Below are positions 1 through 14,352 of a stretch of 64,000 nucleotides of DNA, piece after piece. Numbering within the stretch: the stretch's first letter is position 1; each line of letters starts with the position of its first letter. Source of the DNA: Fragilaria radians (lineage: Eukaryota > Bacillariophyta > Fragilariophyceae > Fragilariales > Fragilariaceae). The stretch covers positions 142,359-206,358 of the forward strand of contig CAAAJI010000019.1 of NCBI GenBank assembly GCA_900642245.1, in the 5' to 3' direction. The notes under the pieces were generated by a model, which worked only from the letters and a program-made list of their open reading frames with translations, was not told the origin of the DNA and did not search any database. The translations under genes and the position numbers were made by a program.

Positions 1-215
1 CTAAACTTGTCCTTATGGACAAGGTTGAAGCAAGTTGTCTAAGCAGTTGGGAGGAAGCTTAGAACTTAATCACGAAGATCTCTTGAGAACATCTCTTGAG
101 AGAAGTTTCAAGATTAGACAAGACTAACAGAAAAGCAATAAAATAGTCTATATTTTATCTGTGTCTACTTTCTATATCTCACCGTAGAGCAAATAAAACG
201 GTGAAAATGAATTGT
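1..215. repeat. LTR-like repeat relic (copy 1)
   Basis: This stretch resembles a second stretch at about 34290-34575. Both carry a pyrimidine/purine-rich core built on repeats of 'catctcttga', then 'gaagtttcaagattagacaagact' or its variant, then a 'tagagc' box near the end. The match is diverged and continues off the left edge. The two copies look like relics of the same long terminal repeat or similar dispersed element. No element coding sequence is attached. Confidence 0.4.
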
Positions 216-685
216 TTTTAGAAAATTGCTAGAGCACTAACAGGACACTCGTTTGCTTTTGTAGACGTTTGTCAGTGCGTACCTAGGACAGATTGATCAT
301 CTCCATTCAACAAAACAAACATGCCTTGCTCATTAAGAAGAAACCCTGTGAGCTCCAGCTTTATTGGAGGTTCACTTTATCTTAACCTGTTTTTCGTTTT
401 TTTAATGATAATTTCATTTTTTCTCTTCTTTTTGATGAGTTGTTCATACGTTGCCTCTTTCATCATTCCATTTCCAATTTTTCTTCCTTGAACTCATACA
501 CAAGGGCAAATGATACCAATGAAAGAGCATCTGTGCTTGCTTCCTTTAAGTTGCGGATCCATAATTGCTGAGAGTTTTTAGAAATTCATGAATTTTATGA
601 TTTGTGGTGGGGAATAAAAAAATAGATTTCATTTTGTTCAAGTATCGAATACGGTTAAAAAGTTTGTCAATATTGTGTCCGTACG
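216..685. other. Intergenic, nothing recognised
   Basis: AT-rich leader region before the first gene, with T-rich tracts around 388-440. No ORF, RNA gene or repeat is recognisable. It probably holds the promoter of the gene starting at 686. Confidence 0.5.
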
Positions 686-1843
686 ATGCATTCATTGTTT
701 TATACAATTCTTCGCCTGTTTCTTGTGTCGTGCAGTGGTTTTAAGTTCCACCTCTCCGTTTCTCGGAATAGAATTCCCCATCAGTCCTTATTTGAATCAG
801 GAGCAGAACCAGGACAACGACAAGAAAGAGTTGCACGTTCTACGGCTATCCGTCATCGATATCCTCGTCATCGCCGTCGTCCTCATACTGAACAAAAAGA
901 AGAGAAAGATCAATCTTCTAATCCAAAAGAAAAATTTTCGGAATGGGATGCTAAGAAAGAAGTTTCAGAACAAATTCCAAATGACACATCTCCTGATATC
1001 TTGAGTCTAGAAACTGCAACGAATTTGAGATTCCTAAAGAGTGAAAGGATTTGTACCAGCAACAGTGACCGCCACGATGGCAACCAAATAGAATTGATGG
1101 AAGAGGATTTAGAATTTCAGTATCAAGTTTCCCATCCCGCTTGGGAATTCCAATCTCTGGATATCATTTATCCAGGTTTATCAAAATGTTTCAATGACGA
1201 TCGCACGTTTCGTAATTCTTTAAGACTTGCTATTCGACAAGACATATTCGAGACCACACCCGCCTATTCAAGGTTATCAGAAAAGGCAGCATCCTTCCTA
1301 CTTCGTCATGATTCCTCTTTACAGGGGAGTTGGAAGACACCTCCTCCAGTAACTTCTAACAATCAATCGGCGGATCCAATCCGTATGGTACATACAACTA
1401 AAGTTCTAAAGGATGCTCTGGGAAATGAAGCACTATCTGGTGATGATCTTCTATCTGCCATTGGGTCACTCTGTGGGCCAACTCCCACCACTCATTTCAT
1501 AGATATAGTGGGTGTACAAGATCGAAGGATTGCTCACTCTTGGCATTTAGATACAGGATATTCTCCAAATAACAGTAAGACTGTCCTGTGGGGTTTCCCT
1601 GCCGAAGATCAATATCATGGATGTGGAGTATTCTCTCATTTGATATTACTGCAGCAGGAATGTCATGCACCTGAAGGACACCCCAAGTTGCAACCCTTGA
1701 TTTTTCAAGGAAGTGTGGAAGAAAATTTTATTGTTAGGCCTTTTTACAAACCAGGAAATGAATTATTAATTTATCGTGACATTGATGTACTTCATTCAAG
1801 TCCTGACATCGCATACAGAACAAGTGTCATGAGATTTATGTGA
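686..1843 (+). CDS. Secretory 2OG/Fe(II)-dioxygenase-like protein
   Basis: A 385-residue single-exon ORF. It begins with a hydrophobic signal-like stretch (residues 2-17, ending SCSG before FKF), which in diatoms could start a plastid or secretory leader. A basic, low-complexity linker of about 100 residues follows. The C-terminal third has the pattern of a double-stranded beta-helix oxygenase: H287-x-D289 in SWHLDTG, a distal H370 in VLHSSPD, and R378 eight residues later in YRTS. These would be two His and one Asp for iron and an Arg for 2-oxoglutarate. That reading rests on motif order and spacing only; overall similarity to a named family is not evident. It converges with HSP70, 169 bases downstream. 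The substrate is unknown. The gene looks real given its length and motif conservation; the N-terminus is less certain. Confidence 0.6.
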   Translation: MHSLFYTILRLFLVSCSGFKFHLSVSRNRIPHQSLFESGAEPGQRQERVARSTAIRHRYPRHRRRPHTEQKEEKDQSSNPKEKFSEWDAKKEVSEQIPNDTSPDILSLETATNLRFLKSERICTSNSDRHDGNQIELMEEDLEFQYQVSHPAWEFQSLDIIYPGLSKCFNDDRTFRNSLRLAIRQDIFETTPAYSRLSEKAASFLLRHDSSLQGSWKTPPPVTSNNQSADPIRMVHTTKVLKDALGNEALSGDDLLSAIGSLCGPTPTTHFIDIVGVQDRRIAHSWHLDTGYSPNNSKTVLWGFPAEDQYHGCGVFSHLILLQQECHAPEGHPKLQPLIFQGSVEENFIVRPFYKPGNELLIYRDIDVLHSSPDIAYRTSVMRFM

Positions 1844-2012
1844 ATTACAACGTATAGAGGATAAAGAATCACACTATTTTTTCATCAATTCCTTTACTAT
1901 CGAATGGTATACAATTGATAATGAAAAATTTAATAATTCCTAGAAATCTATAGTTCCAAGTTATACGATGGTTAAACTCAGAGTCATGATATAGTTGGCA
2001 ACTTATCACAAT

Positions 2013-4277
<2,265 letters not shown>

Positions 4278-5893
4278 TGTTGAAAAATTCAGAATTTGTG
4301 ATCTCACCAGCTACCTTCGAGGAGGATCCGTACTCGGCAATGTTCCAAGAAAATCGGTGGATGGTCGAGGTAATTTCTTGGCTGGCCTTTCGATTCTGAC
4401 GTCACGAACGAACGTTTCGAGGCGATTCGAGGATTTTCCAGATGGTTCCCCTTGAAGGAAAAAAAAAGAAGTCGTTCCGTCCAGCAAATTAACAATGTGA
4501 TGGGAAGCGATTTGTTATTTATCGATAGCTACGCAATTTCAATATGTTTGATGGATTGCTGATTGCGATTTGATGTAATAATTGGACCAGTTATTAAAAG
4601 ATCAAAGTCATCATAATAATCATTCAGCAAAATGATTATATTGTGCAATACGAACCCGGTTGAATATAAAGTCGAGCAAACATACTCTCTTTCTAAAAAA
4701 ATTAATAACTGTCTAATTTTGAATGCGTATCTAAGATATTCATCCATAGATCCCTAATACAAATTCTGATCCTCAAGCCATCATTATTGGATTTTTTTCA
4801 CATCTGGAATATATTTGAAGATTTCCTGACCCGCTGATATAGATTATTAGGATCCATCGCATTATCTTCAAAAATGATGGAGGCTTGAAATAATCAACGG
4901 TTATCTATCTTTCTTTAAAAACATAAGCATAGGCATATTATACCTAATTATATTGTTTGATGAAAGTGTTATTTGATGGGTGCAAATTACAAGGAATAAT
5001 GGTGATTGAACACAATCTGAATCTTCCTGGCTTGTTTGAGTGATTTTGTAAGATAATTTATTACATTATGAGGCACGTTACTAATCTATGCAAGATTTTG
5101 ATAGTAGAATCATGTAGGAAATTATAAAAAATTACGCATGCTTTCCTGTCCTGAAAGATTTGAGTCTTGACTGACAAATATTTTGTTATGATACCTTAGA
5201 TCATTCTATAAATTTCGAATTTTTATAGTTGTCGCCAGGCTGCACTGGTACATCAAGATATCCTTTTTGACTACTCTTTACTATGTAGAATAAGATGTTT
5301 TAATTATGACAATCACCTAAATTTTAGAAGCCTTTTCTGTAGTAAACCAAAAAAAGCAACAGCAATGATAATTTTCAGCTGTTGCTATTTTTTTGGGCTA
5401 ATAATACATCTGAAATCTTCATCCTATACATATACTAGCAACACAAGATGTTGTGGTACAAAATTCTCGGGTGTGTCATCTTCAAAGACCATTTGCTTCA
5501 GTAGTTTTGGAATTTATTGTATCACTTTGCCTTCAGAGTCATGACTGAATACTGCTCAGTAGCTTATAAATAATTATTTGTATCATAGCAAATATGTATT
5601 GGGAATAAAGCATTCAGTCATGTGTCACTATCAAAGAGGTATGTTTGTGTGTCTTAAAAAAGTATGTTCACAGATACATCTCATACTATATTTATAATTG
5701 CTGTTTACGCTTATCCTGAAACTGACCCTGATAACCCTTGGATAAACATTCTCCTTTACTCTACTCGCTGTTTGATTACGTCAGTGAATACGTTAGTGTC
5801 ACCTAGATAAAGTTGTAAACTTGTATCTTTCAATTCACATCGAAAATCCTCCTTAAGCACGTATCTTAAAGTTCACATTGAAAAAGTGAAAGG
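4278..5893. other. Divergent intergenic region, no gene seen
   Basis: About 1.6 kb of AT-rich sequence between the divergent HSP70 and LPOR-like genes. It must include both promoters. The only structure noted is the hairpin at 5355-5386. No ORF here has recognisable protein features. Confidence 0.5.
5355..5386. repeat. Short inverted repeat (hairpin)
   Basis: Perfect 9-base arms (agcaacagc at 5355-5363, gctgttgct at 5378-5386) around a 14-base loop. A-rich sequence lies to the left and a T run to the right. It could form a small hairpin in RNA; its role is unknown. Confidence 0.5.
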
Positions 5894-7228
5894 ATGTTAT
5901 CAAACATAATTGTATTAGTCATCGTCGCCATCACAGATGCATATTCCATTCACAAACCTATATTATCAAATGTCCTTCAATCATCATCACAAACTGCTCT
6001 CTCTGCTTCTTCTCGAAGGGAAATTTTAAGAGATTCATTGGTAACTGCCTCGATCCTTTTGGGACAACCGATGATATCTTCTGCGATCATGGATGAAAAT
6101 CCAAAGACGATTCTTATGACAGGAGCTAACTCTGGTATTGGATTTGAAGCGTCTAAGCTCTTGCTGGATGCGGGACACACTCTCATTCTACCTTGTCGAA
6201 CCTTTGACAAGGCGGTAGCAACGGCACAACGATTGGACAGTGAAAAGACCAATCGCGTGATTCCAGCCGAGTGCAATTTGGCAGATCTATCTTCCATCGA
6301 AAAATTCAGTAAAGAATTACCATCAATCTTATCATCTGGAAAAAAATTGGATATCATGTGTTTGAATGCAGGAATTGCCAGAGCGACGAGTGCAACCGAT
6401 GTTGCAAGGACTCAAGATGGTTTTGAGCTTACTGTGGGAACTAATCATTTGGGACACTTTTATCTTAACTCCTTGATGCTGCCATTCTTAGATTCTAAGG
6501 CTCGAATCGTCGTCACAGCTAGTAGTGTACACGATCCTCAATCACCTGGTGGAGCACAGGGACAAACAGCAACTCTCGGCGATCTTTCAGGTTTGGAACG
6601 AGATGGTGCTAATTTTGAAATGGTGGATGGAGGATCCTTCAACGCCGATAAGGCGTACAAAGATAGTAAGGTAAGAGTGTTGTATCTTTTATTGTTACCT
6701 TTTATCCCATCCATTATCGTGCTCAATGCTCATGAACTGTGCCAAGCTTTGTAACGTTTTGTTCTTTCGCGAATTACAAAAGCGTTTATCCATTTCACCG
6801 GACACACAAGGCATTTCAGTAAATGCCTTTACTCCTGGCTTAATTGTTAGTACAGGACTCTTCCGGGATCAACCTAAGCTATTCACCAAGGTTAGTAGAA
6901 TCGTAAATGCATGCTTTTCCAGAACAAATTTCTAACTGGACACCGGCTGTGGCAATGGGATTCGTGCCTATAGATATTCGATATTGCAGCAACTGATATT
7001 TTAAAAGTAGGTGAGACTCCAGAATGGGGAGGTTCTGCTTTGGCCTACATGACTGGAGTCACTACCAAGGGATTGTATTATTACTCTGCACCGGGATCCA
7101 GTAAATATGGACAATCAGCATTTGGCAATCAATTTTCTCCCTCCTCTGTCAGTATCGAAGGTCAGGATGAAGCCAAAGGCAAAAAGTTATGGGAACTCAG
7201 TGCCAAGTTAGTGGGAATACCAGTGTAA
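5894..7228 (+). CDS. LPOR-like short-chain reductase, plastid-type leader
   Basis: Three exons: 5894-6670, 6747-6890 and 6974-7228. GT-AG introns are 76 and 83 bases, all phase 0; the product is 391 residues. The NADPH motif TGANSGIG is at residues 76-83, followed by the NAG motif at 158-160 and Y255-K-D-S-K259. YKDSK followed by LCN and the C-terminal KKLWELSAKLVGI are features of light-dependent protochlorophyllide oxidoreductase. GTNHLGHF and GDLSGL also fit. LPOR reduces protochlorophyllide to chlorophyllide in chlorophyll synthesis. The protein starts with a signal-like hydrophobic stretch (residues 1-18) and then a Ser-rich leader. Residues 40-64 read SRREILRDSLVTASILLGQP..SSA, a twin-arginine, hydrophobic, A-x-A-like order that resembles a thylakoid Tat signal, which would be unexpected for LPOR. 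A retinol-dehydrogenase-like SDR is the alternative, less favoured because of the KDSK box and the C-terminus. Confidence 0.78.
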
Positions 7229-9226
7229 ACTTTGGTGACTCATTCCTAACCATGATTAGAAATGTCCAAGCCTTAGACAAAAGAATTATAAAAATTTGTG
7301 AATTTGAACCATCTTGATAATATCACCAATATGTTGGATATTAATACCATTTTGGAATTGATTTGATCAGAAACCCTGTGTTGCGTTAGTTTCCCCGTCA
7401 ATGCCCAATTTACTTATCTCAGAATTATCAGCGATAAAGACTAACCGAAAAGTCAAAAAGTAGGTCTTACATAGCTAAGCATGTTCGCAGGAAAAGAGAC
7501 TACCATCGTTTAATTTTGACAATGGAACACAAAGAGATCATTATGTGTGCTCTATGTAAAGGGAAGCCATATGATTGGATATTACAAGGAAAGCAAAAAA
7601 ATCTAACAGAGAATTTATATATGAAGAATTCTGAAGAACCTTACGTATGAAAGGCATGATTTTTGGGGTACGGTTGGTCGTATTAAGGAATGGCCTTAAC
7701 CAGATGAAAAATTGTAGGGGAAACAAGAATTAAAGTTCCTGATTGATTAAATTTCTTGTTTCATCAATTAGACTCTGCAAAGGACAAACGCGCATGGCTC
7801 AATGTTGAAAAGCATAAACTTGGCCTTTTCCCTCGACTTTTTGGATTTCTGACCGCATCTAGATCCCAAATGATTGCTTGGCGTTGCGGAAATAGGCTTT
7901 CGCATCTCTTGTGAATGGAAGCAATTGACATTAAAGGCTTTGTAAATTGAATAAAGTTATAAAAATCAGACTTCTTTCTCCCCTAAGTCATAATGTTGCA
8001 TTATGACACTGAGTGCTCTTTCTGTCTATATTTTTCAAAATCTTGCGCATTAACAGTGTCAATCCCTTCTGTCTAATCTTTTTCATCATTGCATTCAACT
8101 TTGGTTGCCTTCCTTTTTCTGCTTGAACAAACATACACAGATACATTTTTTCCGTAACATGGGGTTTGAATGCTTTTGCATCTAATATACTTTTAGATTG
8201 ATTTCCTTCAACAGGGCACCAACATAGATTCTATAGAGACATAATTGTAAGGACTAAAGTGTGGATTGAAGAATTTTTTTCCTCGACATGTTGAACTGTT
8301 TGTCGATTGTATTAGATCCAATCCATTAATTGAATTCATGAAGTATTAGAGGCAAAACTGATAGAAGATACGTGCGGTTCATTTGAATCTAAACTTTCAC
8401 CTACAACTCCGCTTCAAAGAAGCAAGCTCAAGAAAAAATTGATCCATTTCATCTTTTGATTCAGATAGATGCAAAGTCTTTTGTATGCAAAATGTTAAAT
8501 ATTGCCGTAGACGGAATTGAACCCGCCGTAGACCAAAAGTTACGAACAGTGATTCCTTGAACATTTTCATTTGATTGTGGCATTTGGGGGCACAAAAGAT
8601 CTGATGCAATTGAAGGATTGACCAAATCTTTAGAAATTGCTTGATTGCATGGTCCACATAAGTCTTGAGAAACATATGTTTTGATTCCTGACCCATTATC
8701 ACATAATTAGTGAAGGTAGCCATGTTTCTAAATAACAACAGATTAGACATTGGAAGGTCAATGCCAATGTAAGAATTGAAAATGTCTTTCAATATTTTCT
8801 TCTTTCCTTTTCTCAACAATTCAGCTTATTTGATAGTCTACTGCTATCATAATACGAATGATTCAGAAATAATTGAAAGTGAAATTATTCTTGTCTTTCG
8901 TCATACTCCCGATGTCCCAATATTTTCTTTAGTCTCATATTGTCAATCAATTTTTTCAATCATTCACATTTAACTATTACGGATTTTTTTCTTTCTCACT
9001 CACTTTTGACATAGTCGATTCTTTTTCTGGGCATCGTTCATTTTCCTTGATTGCTAAACCTTTACACCTTTGCTTTTGTCATGTGCTTTTTTGTCCATTG
9101 GCGCAATCTCAGTTAAATATGGTTTAGCGCGCCAAAGCTCTCTAGGCTTTCAGTTTCCTTTGGTACTGTACAGAAATATACTTGCAGAATCATTTTTTCA
9201 CTCTCTCCCTCTCAAATTCCCATCGC
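7229..9226. other. Intergenic, no supported gene
   Basis: About 2 kb of AT-rich sequence. A 140-residue open frame on the minus strand (8819-8397) lacks a normal ATG start and any recognised domain, so it is not called as a gene. The last few hundred bases are pyrimidine-rich and likely hold the promoter and 5' leader of the arginine methyltransferase. Confidence 0.4.
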
Positions 9227-10291
9227 ATGTCCGAGCCAGTCGAAAAGAAGAAAAGAGCCAACTCTGCTGTAGAAACGTCACAGTCTCATCCGGAACAGAA
9301 TGTACGGGAAGACCTTACCTCTAAAGACTATTACTTTGATTCTTATTCGCACCATGCAATACACGAGGAAATGCTAAAGGACGATGTTCGAACTAGCACT
9401 TATCAAAATGCAATCATAAACAACGGCCACTTGTTCAAGGACAAGGTTGTACTTGACGTCGGCTGTGGGACAGGCATTCTTTCTATGTTTGCTATTCAAG
9501 CTGGAGCAAAGCACTGTTACGGAGTAGACTGTTCATCAATAATTGACCAAGCAAAATTAATTGTCGCCAAAAATGGATTTTCCGATGTCATCACATTGAT
9601 TAAAGGAAAGATCGAAGAAATAGAACTTCCCGTCGAGTCTGTCGATATTTTAATATCAGAATGGATGGGATATTGCTTACTCTATGAGAGTATGCTGGAT
9701 ACAGTCTTATTTGCTCGAGATAAATGGTTGGTGAAAGGTGGGATTGTTTTACCTGATAAAGCGACCTTGTACATATGTGGAATAGAGGACGAAGCAGTCA
9801 AACGAGATCGCATAGACTTCTGGAGTAATGTATATGGCTTCGATATGACACCTATCCAAGAAATCGCCTTGCGTGAACCAGTCGTGGACGTCGTAGATGC
9901 TAAAGCCTTGGTGACTAATTCGGTATCGATATTGCATCTCGATATTTTGACATGCAGCAAAGACGATGCAACATTCGAAAAAGCCTTTGAATTACAGGCG
10001 ACTCGAAATGATTTCATCAATGGATTTTGCGCGTATTTTGAGTGTGCCTTTACTCAAATTCATAAACCTATCGGTTTTTCTACGGCACCATTTTGCCGTT
10101 ACACGCATTGGAAACAAACCATATTTTATCTACAAGAAGCGCTTGTAGTTTGTGAGGGTGAAACCATCGTCTGCACTATTAGCTTTCGTCCTAATTTTAA
10201 GAATCGACGGGATTTGGATATTCGCCTAAACTTTAACCTGAATGGTGAACGATGTTGTGTCACAAAAACAATTGACTATAGACTTCGATAA
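9227..10291 (+). CDS. PRMT1: Protein arginine N-methyltransferase, PRMT1 type
   Basis: Intronless, 354 residues from the ATG at 9227 (MSEPVEKKK). An upstream in-frame ATG at 9182 would add 15 residues. I chose 9227 because the length then matches the family (about 350) and the catalytic numbering agrees. The SAM-binding motif VLDVGCGTG is at residues 75-83. The double-E loop ISEWMGYCLLYESML carries E145 and E154, almost the same numbers as in mammalian PRMT1. YTHWKQT is the THW loop, and the N-terminal YYFDSYSHHAIHEEML helix closes the active site. Type I PRMTs transfer methyl groups from SAM to arginines of RNA-binding proteins and histone H4, in nucleus and cytosol. An aataaa signal lies about 33 bases after the stop. 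Confidence 0.95.
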   Translation: MSEPVEKKKRANSAVETSQSHPEQNVREDLTSKDYYFDSYSHHAIHEEMLKDDVRTSTYQNAIINNGHLFKDKVVLDVGCGTGILSMFAIQAGAKHCYGVDCSSIIDQAKLIVAKNGFSDVITLIKGKIEEIELPVESVDILISEWMGYCLLYESMLDTVLFARDKWLVKGGIVLPDKATLYICGIEDEAVKRDRIDFWSNVYGFDMTPIQEIALREPVVDVVDAKALVTNSVSILHLDILTCSKDDATFEKAFELQATRNDFINGFCAYFECAFTQIHKPIGFSTAPFCRYTHWKQTIFYLQEALVVCEGETIVCTISFRPNFKNRRDLDIRLNFNLNGERCCVTKTIDYRLR

Positions 10292-10755
10292 CATACGTTA
10301 ACTCCCAGCATCTATTGTGTCGCAATAAATCTTGATTTATAAACGTTCAATAAATGTATTCCTAGATTTCCAATTATCATAAGACTCCTATGATCTAGAG
10401 ATACCGAGGGAACTGTAAACCAATAAACCTAAAGTCCAACACTTTGAGATAACGATTCCTTAATCTGAGAGATAAAGATGCAATATTTTCCCGTTAAAAT
10501 AGAGGAATTCAATATTCAATCTAAGGAGCCACCAAAGTGCTGCATAAAATATCTTTCACATAGATTCAATGAATTTTCCTGATGTTCATAAACAAGTATA
10601 GCCCTTTTTTTCGTGAAATATTGTATTTTAGGTATTTATTTGCTTTCTATTGCCAACAACTTCAAAATTTGATCAGACATTTGAAAGAAAAAAACTAATT
10701 ATGGACCATATTATTATCAAATTATTTTGATTCTCTTTCGTTTCAATCTTTTTCA
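10292..10755. other. 3' intergenic region between convergent genes
   Basis: 464 bases of AT-rich sequence between convergent PRMT1 and nucleotidase genes. It has two aataaa-like signals just after the PRMT stop and nothing else recognisable. Confidence 0.5.
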
Positions 10756-12692
10756 TCACTCATTGACATCAGAATAGACTGTTGTAGGATCTATTAAGAG
10801 TTTGTCATGCGGAAGCATCTCTCCGCTAGTTCTATAGGACTTCGATACCGACGACAATCCGAGATTTGTAGCTTTAGAAGTGTAAAGGCACGCATAGTTT
10901 TCAACGTAGAATGCAAAACGAGAGTCTTGGTATCCAGCATTGAAAATGGCACCCCAAATAGGATGAAACTTTCCATGCCACATTTCAGAGAGATGAACCA
11001 ATTTTTCCTTTAGAACAGCATCGACTTGTTTAATTGCATTAATCTGCTCCTGATATGATGCGTTTGTGTCTTCTTCGAGATGATATCGTTCAGTCAACGC
11101 TTCAATGTCTCCACGAAGTTCCCGTAATTCGTTTATAGACTTTAAAATATCTGCATTTTCACTGAATACTTTCATTTCTTCTTCCAACTCGGGCATAATA
11201 AAGGCAGAGCGCCAACCTAGAGTGCGCTTAGACCGAAGGACATCCGAATACAAATGGTCGCCAACGTAAAGAATCTCTTCTCCAGCTTGTGTTCCCAGCA
11301 TGGCCTGCAAATGCTTCCAATTTCCTCCTTGAAACGTTTTTCCCATTTCAAGAAACTTACCGGCTCCGTCAGGACCAAGAGCTTCTATCTCATAAAGGCC
11401 ATCTGTATTCAAAAGAGATCCATCTTCGGGCTTTACACGAAATAAATTCAAGTATGGATCAAGCATGTATTGTGGTTTACATGAACCAACAATCCTGAGA
11501 TTTTCAAATTAGTTAGAACTGTAAGGAGCATCATTAATAGCTTCATACTTACGCAATATCAAAAAGGTCTAACCATTGGTTTTCCTTCTTGGTTACCTCG
11601 TCAACATGCTTTCCATGATAGAGGAAGTTCATCGCCTGTGAAGTGTACTCCCAATATGAATTTGTTAACAAAAAGACCTTGATTCCGTTGTCTTTAAACT
11701 TCTGTAGCATGGGAAGCATATTTGGATCAAATATAATGTAATCTTCTGGCTTCTGTGCTACCTGATCCTTAATGTAGCCATCCCTATGACAAAGGTCAAT
11801 CGACTCTCGTACATCGCGGTAGATTTCTTCATATGTTTTGAAGTCCAAAAATTCACTCTCTCCTTTGTCCTTTAACTCAATAAGTGAGGCGAAAAGGTGG
11901 GCATCTACAAACTGAAATAATGTATCCATATTGACAAAGTTTTTCTCAGAAAACGAAACAACTTTATTGAACGCTCTTGAATAGAGATATTTTCTTGTTT
12001 TCGAAGAAATGGGATCAAATCCATGATACGCGACTCGAACATACTTATGACGATCTATCTTGAGAAAATTTCCTCGTTGGACATCGATGATGAGCCCTCT
12101 GGCCCAATGCTGAGACGTGGTGATAAAATGAGCAATTAATTGCAATGGGATCTGCATTTGATGTATATCATACCAACAAATCACTTACGGTGTGATCGTA
12201 AGTGAAATCTAGTACCTCTGCTGGATATCGCAACTTATTGACAAGCTTTTCTACTGCTCCATCAAATGCGAGTTGGTCAAAAGCCGGCTGTTTGTATTGT
12301 GCGAGGGTGTAATCCATGTCAAAACCGATGGCTCGGATTCCACTCATCTTTAATTCGCGGTTGCAAAAGACATCGTTCGGAGTGACAACTCGTTTATCAG
12401 GAATGGGTGGTAAGGAATTCATAATACTTGGGTCGAGACCTACTGTTCTCAGGACATCGTTATATCTTCCAGATTCGTCGTTTCCTAAGACTGCACTATT
12501 GTCATCATCTACTTGTGTGCTTGATGCTTCATTGGATATAGAGATGAATCTAGAAATTCTCCGTGCCAAGTGACCATTATCCATTGGGTATTTCAGTAAC
12601 TTAAAGCACATGGAACTTCTAGGAAAGCATGCAGCCATCAGCATAATCGTCAAGAGTTTCATACGAATGCAATTCTTCATTGTTTGAGCCAA
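10756..12692 (-). CDS. HAD-family 5'-nucleotidase (NT5C2/NT5DC-like)
   Basis: Three minus-strand exons: 12692-12189, 12109-11553 and 11494-10756. GT-AG introns are 79 and 58 bases; the product is 599 residues. The HAD nucleophile motif GFDMDYTL places D125 and D127. FLLTNS is motif II, the Lys of SCKPQYMLDP is the motif III candidate, and ILYVGDHLYSDVLRSKR is motif IV. The order matches eukaryotic IMP/GMP-type 5'-nucleotidases. The splice joining DHT to HWARGL restores the family's spacing. Family members dephosphorylate purine mononucleotides, but some NT5DC proteins have no proven activity. The N-terminus (MKLLTIMLMAACFPRSSMCF from the second Met, 12662) looks like a signal peptide with Phe just after the predicted cut, the pattern used for diatom plastid import. 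The cytosolic animal enzymes lack such a leader. Confidence 0.88.
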
Positions 12693-14352
12693 AAATTTAA
12701 ACTGGAACTACTGTCACAAGGATTGAGGCCATTACAAGTATTCCTCCAAGTACGAATGTGAAAGTTTACGCGAAGCAAGAATTTGAAAATGATACACGTG
12801 GCCTCAACCTGTTAACGACTATGAATATTCTGTTCACCTGACACTATCGATTGCCCCAATTGATTTATTCTTATTACAACTTGAAATGGTAAAAATAATA
12901 CTTCATGAAGTAAATAAATAAAGATGGCGTGCATACAACCAAATCAAGTGTAAACTTTTTATGTAAAAGTATCCATGAAATGAGACACTTAGCCTTGTCA
13001 TGCTCCAACTCTTGATGAGAATTAAATTCTGGATTCCTTTGTAGACAAAATACAAAAAGATATCATAACTTTGCAAAAAGGCAGGTAGATAATTATAGCG
13101 CTGGTCTTTTCACTGGGGGCAAAAAGCAGTTTCCGGTAACCTTGAAAGACATTAGCTAATGCTTAGTTCTTCCCAACAGGAATTTGGAACGTGTGAAAGA
13201 TAGAGGAACTCCATAAATCAGAAACCCTATCTACAACTTACTACCGAGAAAATTAACCCAAATTTACGTTACGTGAAGAAATATATTTATTCTATACAAT
13301 CAAGCCACAGACATTTGGAAACCCACTACAAAAGTTCCTTAATTCACCCTAAAACATTGAATTGATCAGACCAAATAGGATCATGGAAAATAAAAAAAGC
13401 AAGAAAAGCACTAGGTCATTAAGTTGTTTACCAATAATTATGCCTGCGACATTCAGGTTCAAGAATCTTGCCACAATGCCAATACACATAACTTGACATC
13501 GGAACCAGAGTTACATCCGTCTTCTTTAGACCCTGCCACAACTATGGCATTGAGCCCCAGCCATCAAATGGAATGTTTGAAAGGGCTAATTAGACTTTAG
13601 GTGTCATGCTAAGGTCATTTGAGTTAGAAAACCAGATCCTTAAAATGAAGATGACTGTGGGTCATCCCTGTTAAACATGAAATGTATGCTCAATACCTAG
13701 TGCTTACCATAGTGTACTACTGTAAGTCACGCAAACACCACTAGGGTCTGGTCGGGACATGCTTCCAACAATCAATGTAGTACAGATTGGGAGTTAATTA
13801 ATGCGCGAAAATCAGCACCAAAGTAGATAGATAAAATAAAACTATGAAGTGAATACAACATAAGATATCGTAGAGAATGTGATCACTTGACTGAAATATC
13901 TGATGCATCATCTTGAATGATCATCTTAACAGAAAATGCGTATTCGGTGCGTTGCAGATATGACGCGCAATAACAGCTGATTTAAGTACTGGCCTAGTAT
14001 TCGTTAATGGATTATGTACCGAATAAGACTAAGTTTGACTAAAAAAATAGATTTCCCAAGGAATACAAAAGGGCATTTTTAAATTCAGTAAATAGAGATA
14101 AACCTTCAGTGAATTATGAGAAGGGATTAACATCGCATTACTATTCTTGGGCATGTCTCAAATTATTTTACATCATTCATCTCTATTTTTTGAAGAACTT
14201 ATTGATTCATTTTTCGTCGATTCTTGGTATGAATCTATCTATAAATCAGATGAAAGGTTATGCAATAAGGGTATCTGATTAAATAAATGACTCTGCAGGT
14301 TATTAATGACTTTTAATCGAACAGTCACTTTTCTTTCCTAATATTAAAATCC
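12693..14352. other. Intergenic, nothing recognised
   Basis: About 1.7 kb between divergent genes. It is AT-rich, without a convincing ORF, RNA gene or repeat. Promoters of the nucleotidase and the sulfotransferase must lie at its two ends. Confidence 0.5.

Noticed and set aside
8397..8819. 140-codon open frame on the minus strand
   Set aside because: It starts at a non-ATG codon, shows no domain and its composition is that of AT-rich intergenic DNA.
9182..9226. Upstream ATG extending PRMT1 by 15 residues
   Set aside because: The added residues are unlike the family; the 9227 start gives the normal length and catalytic numbering.
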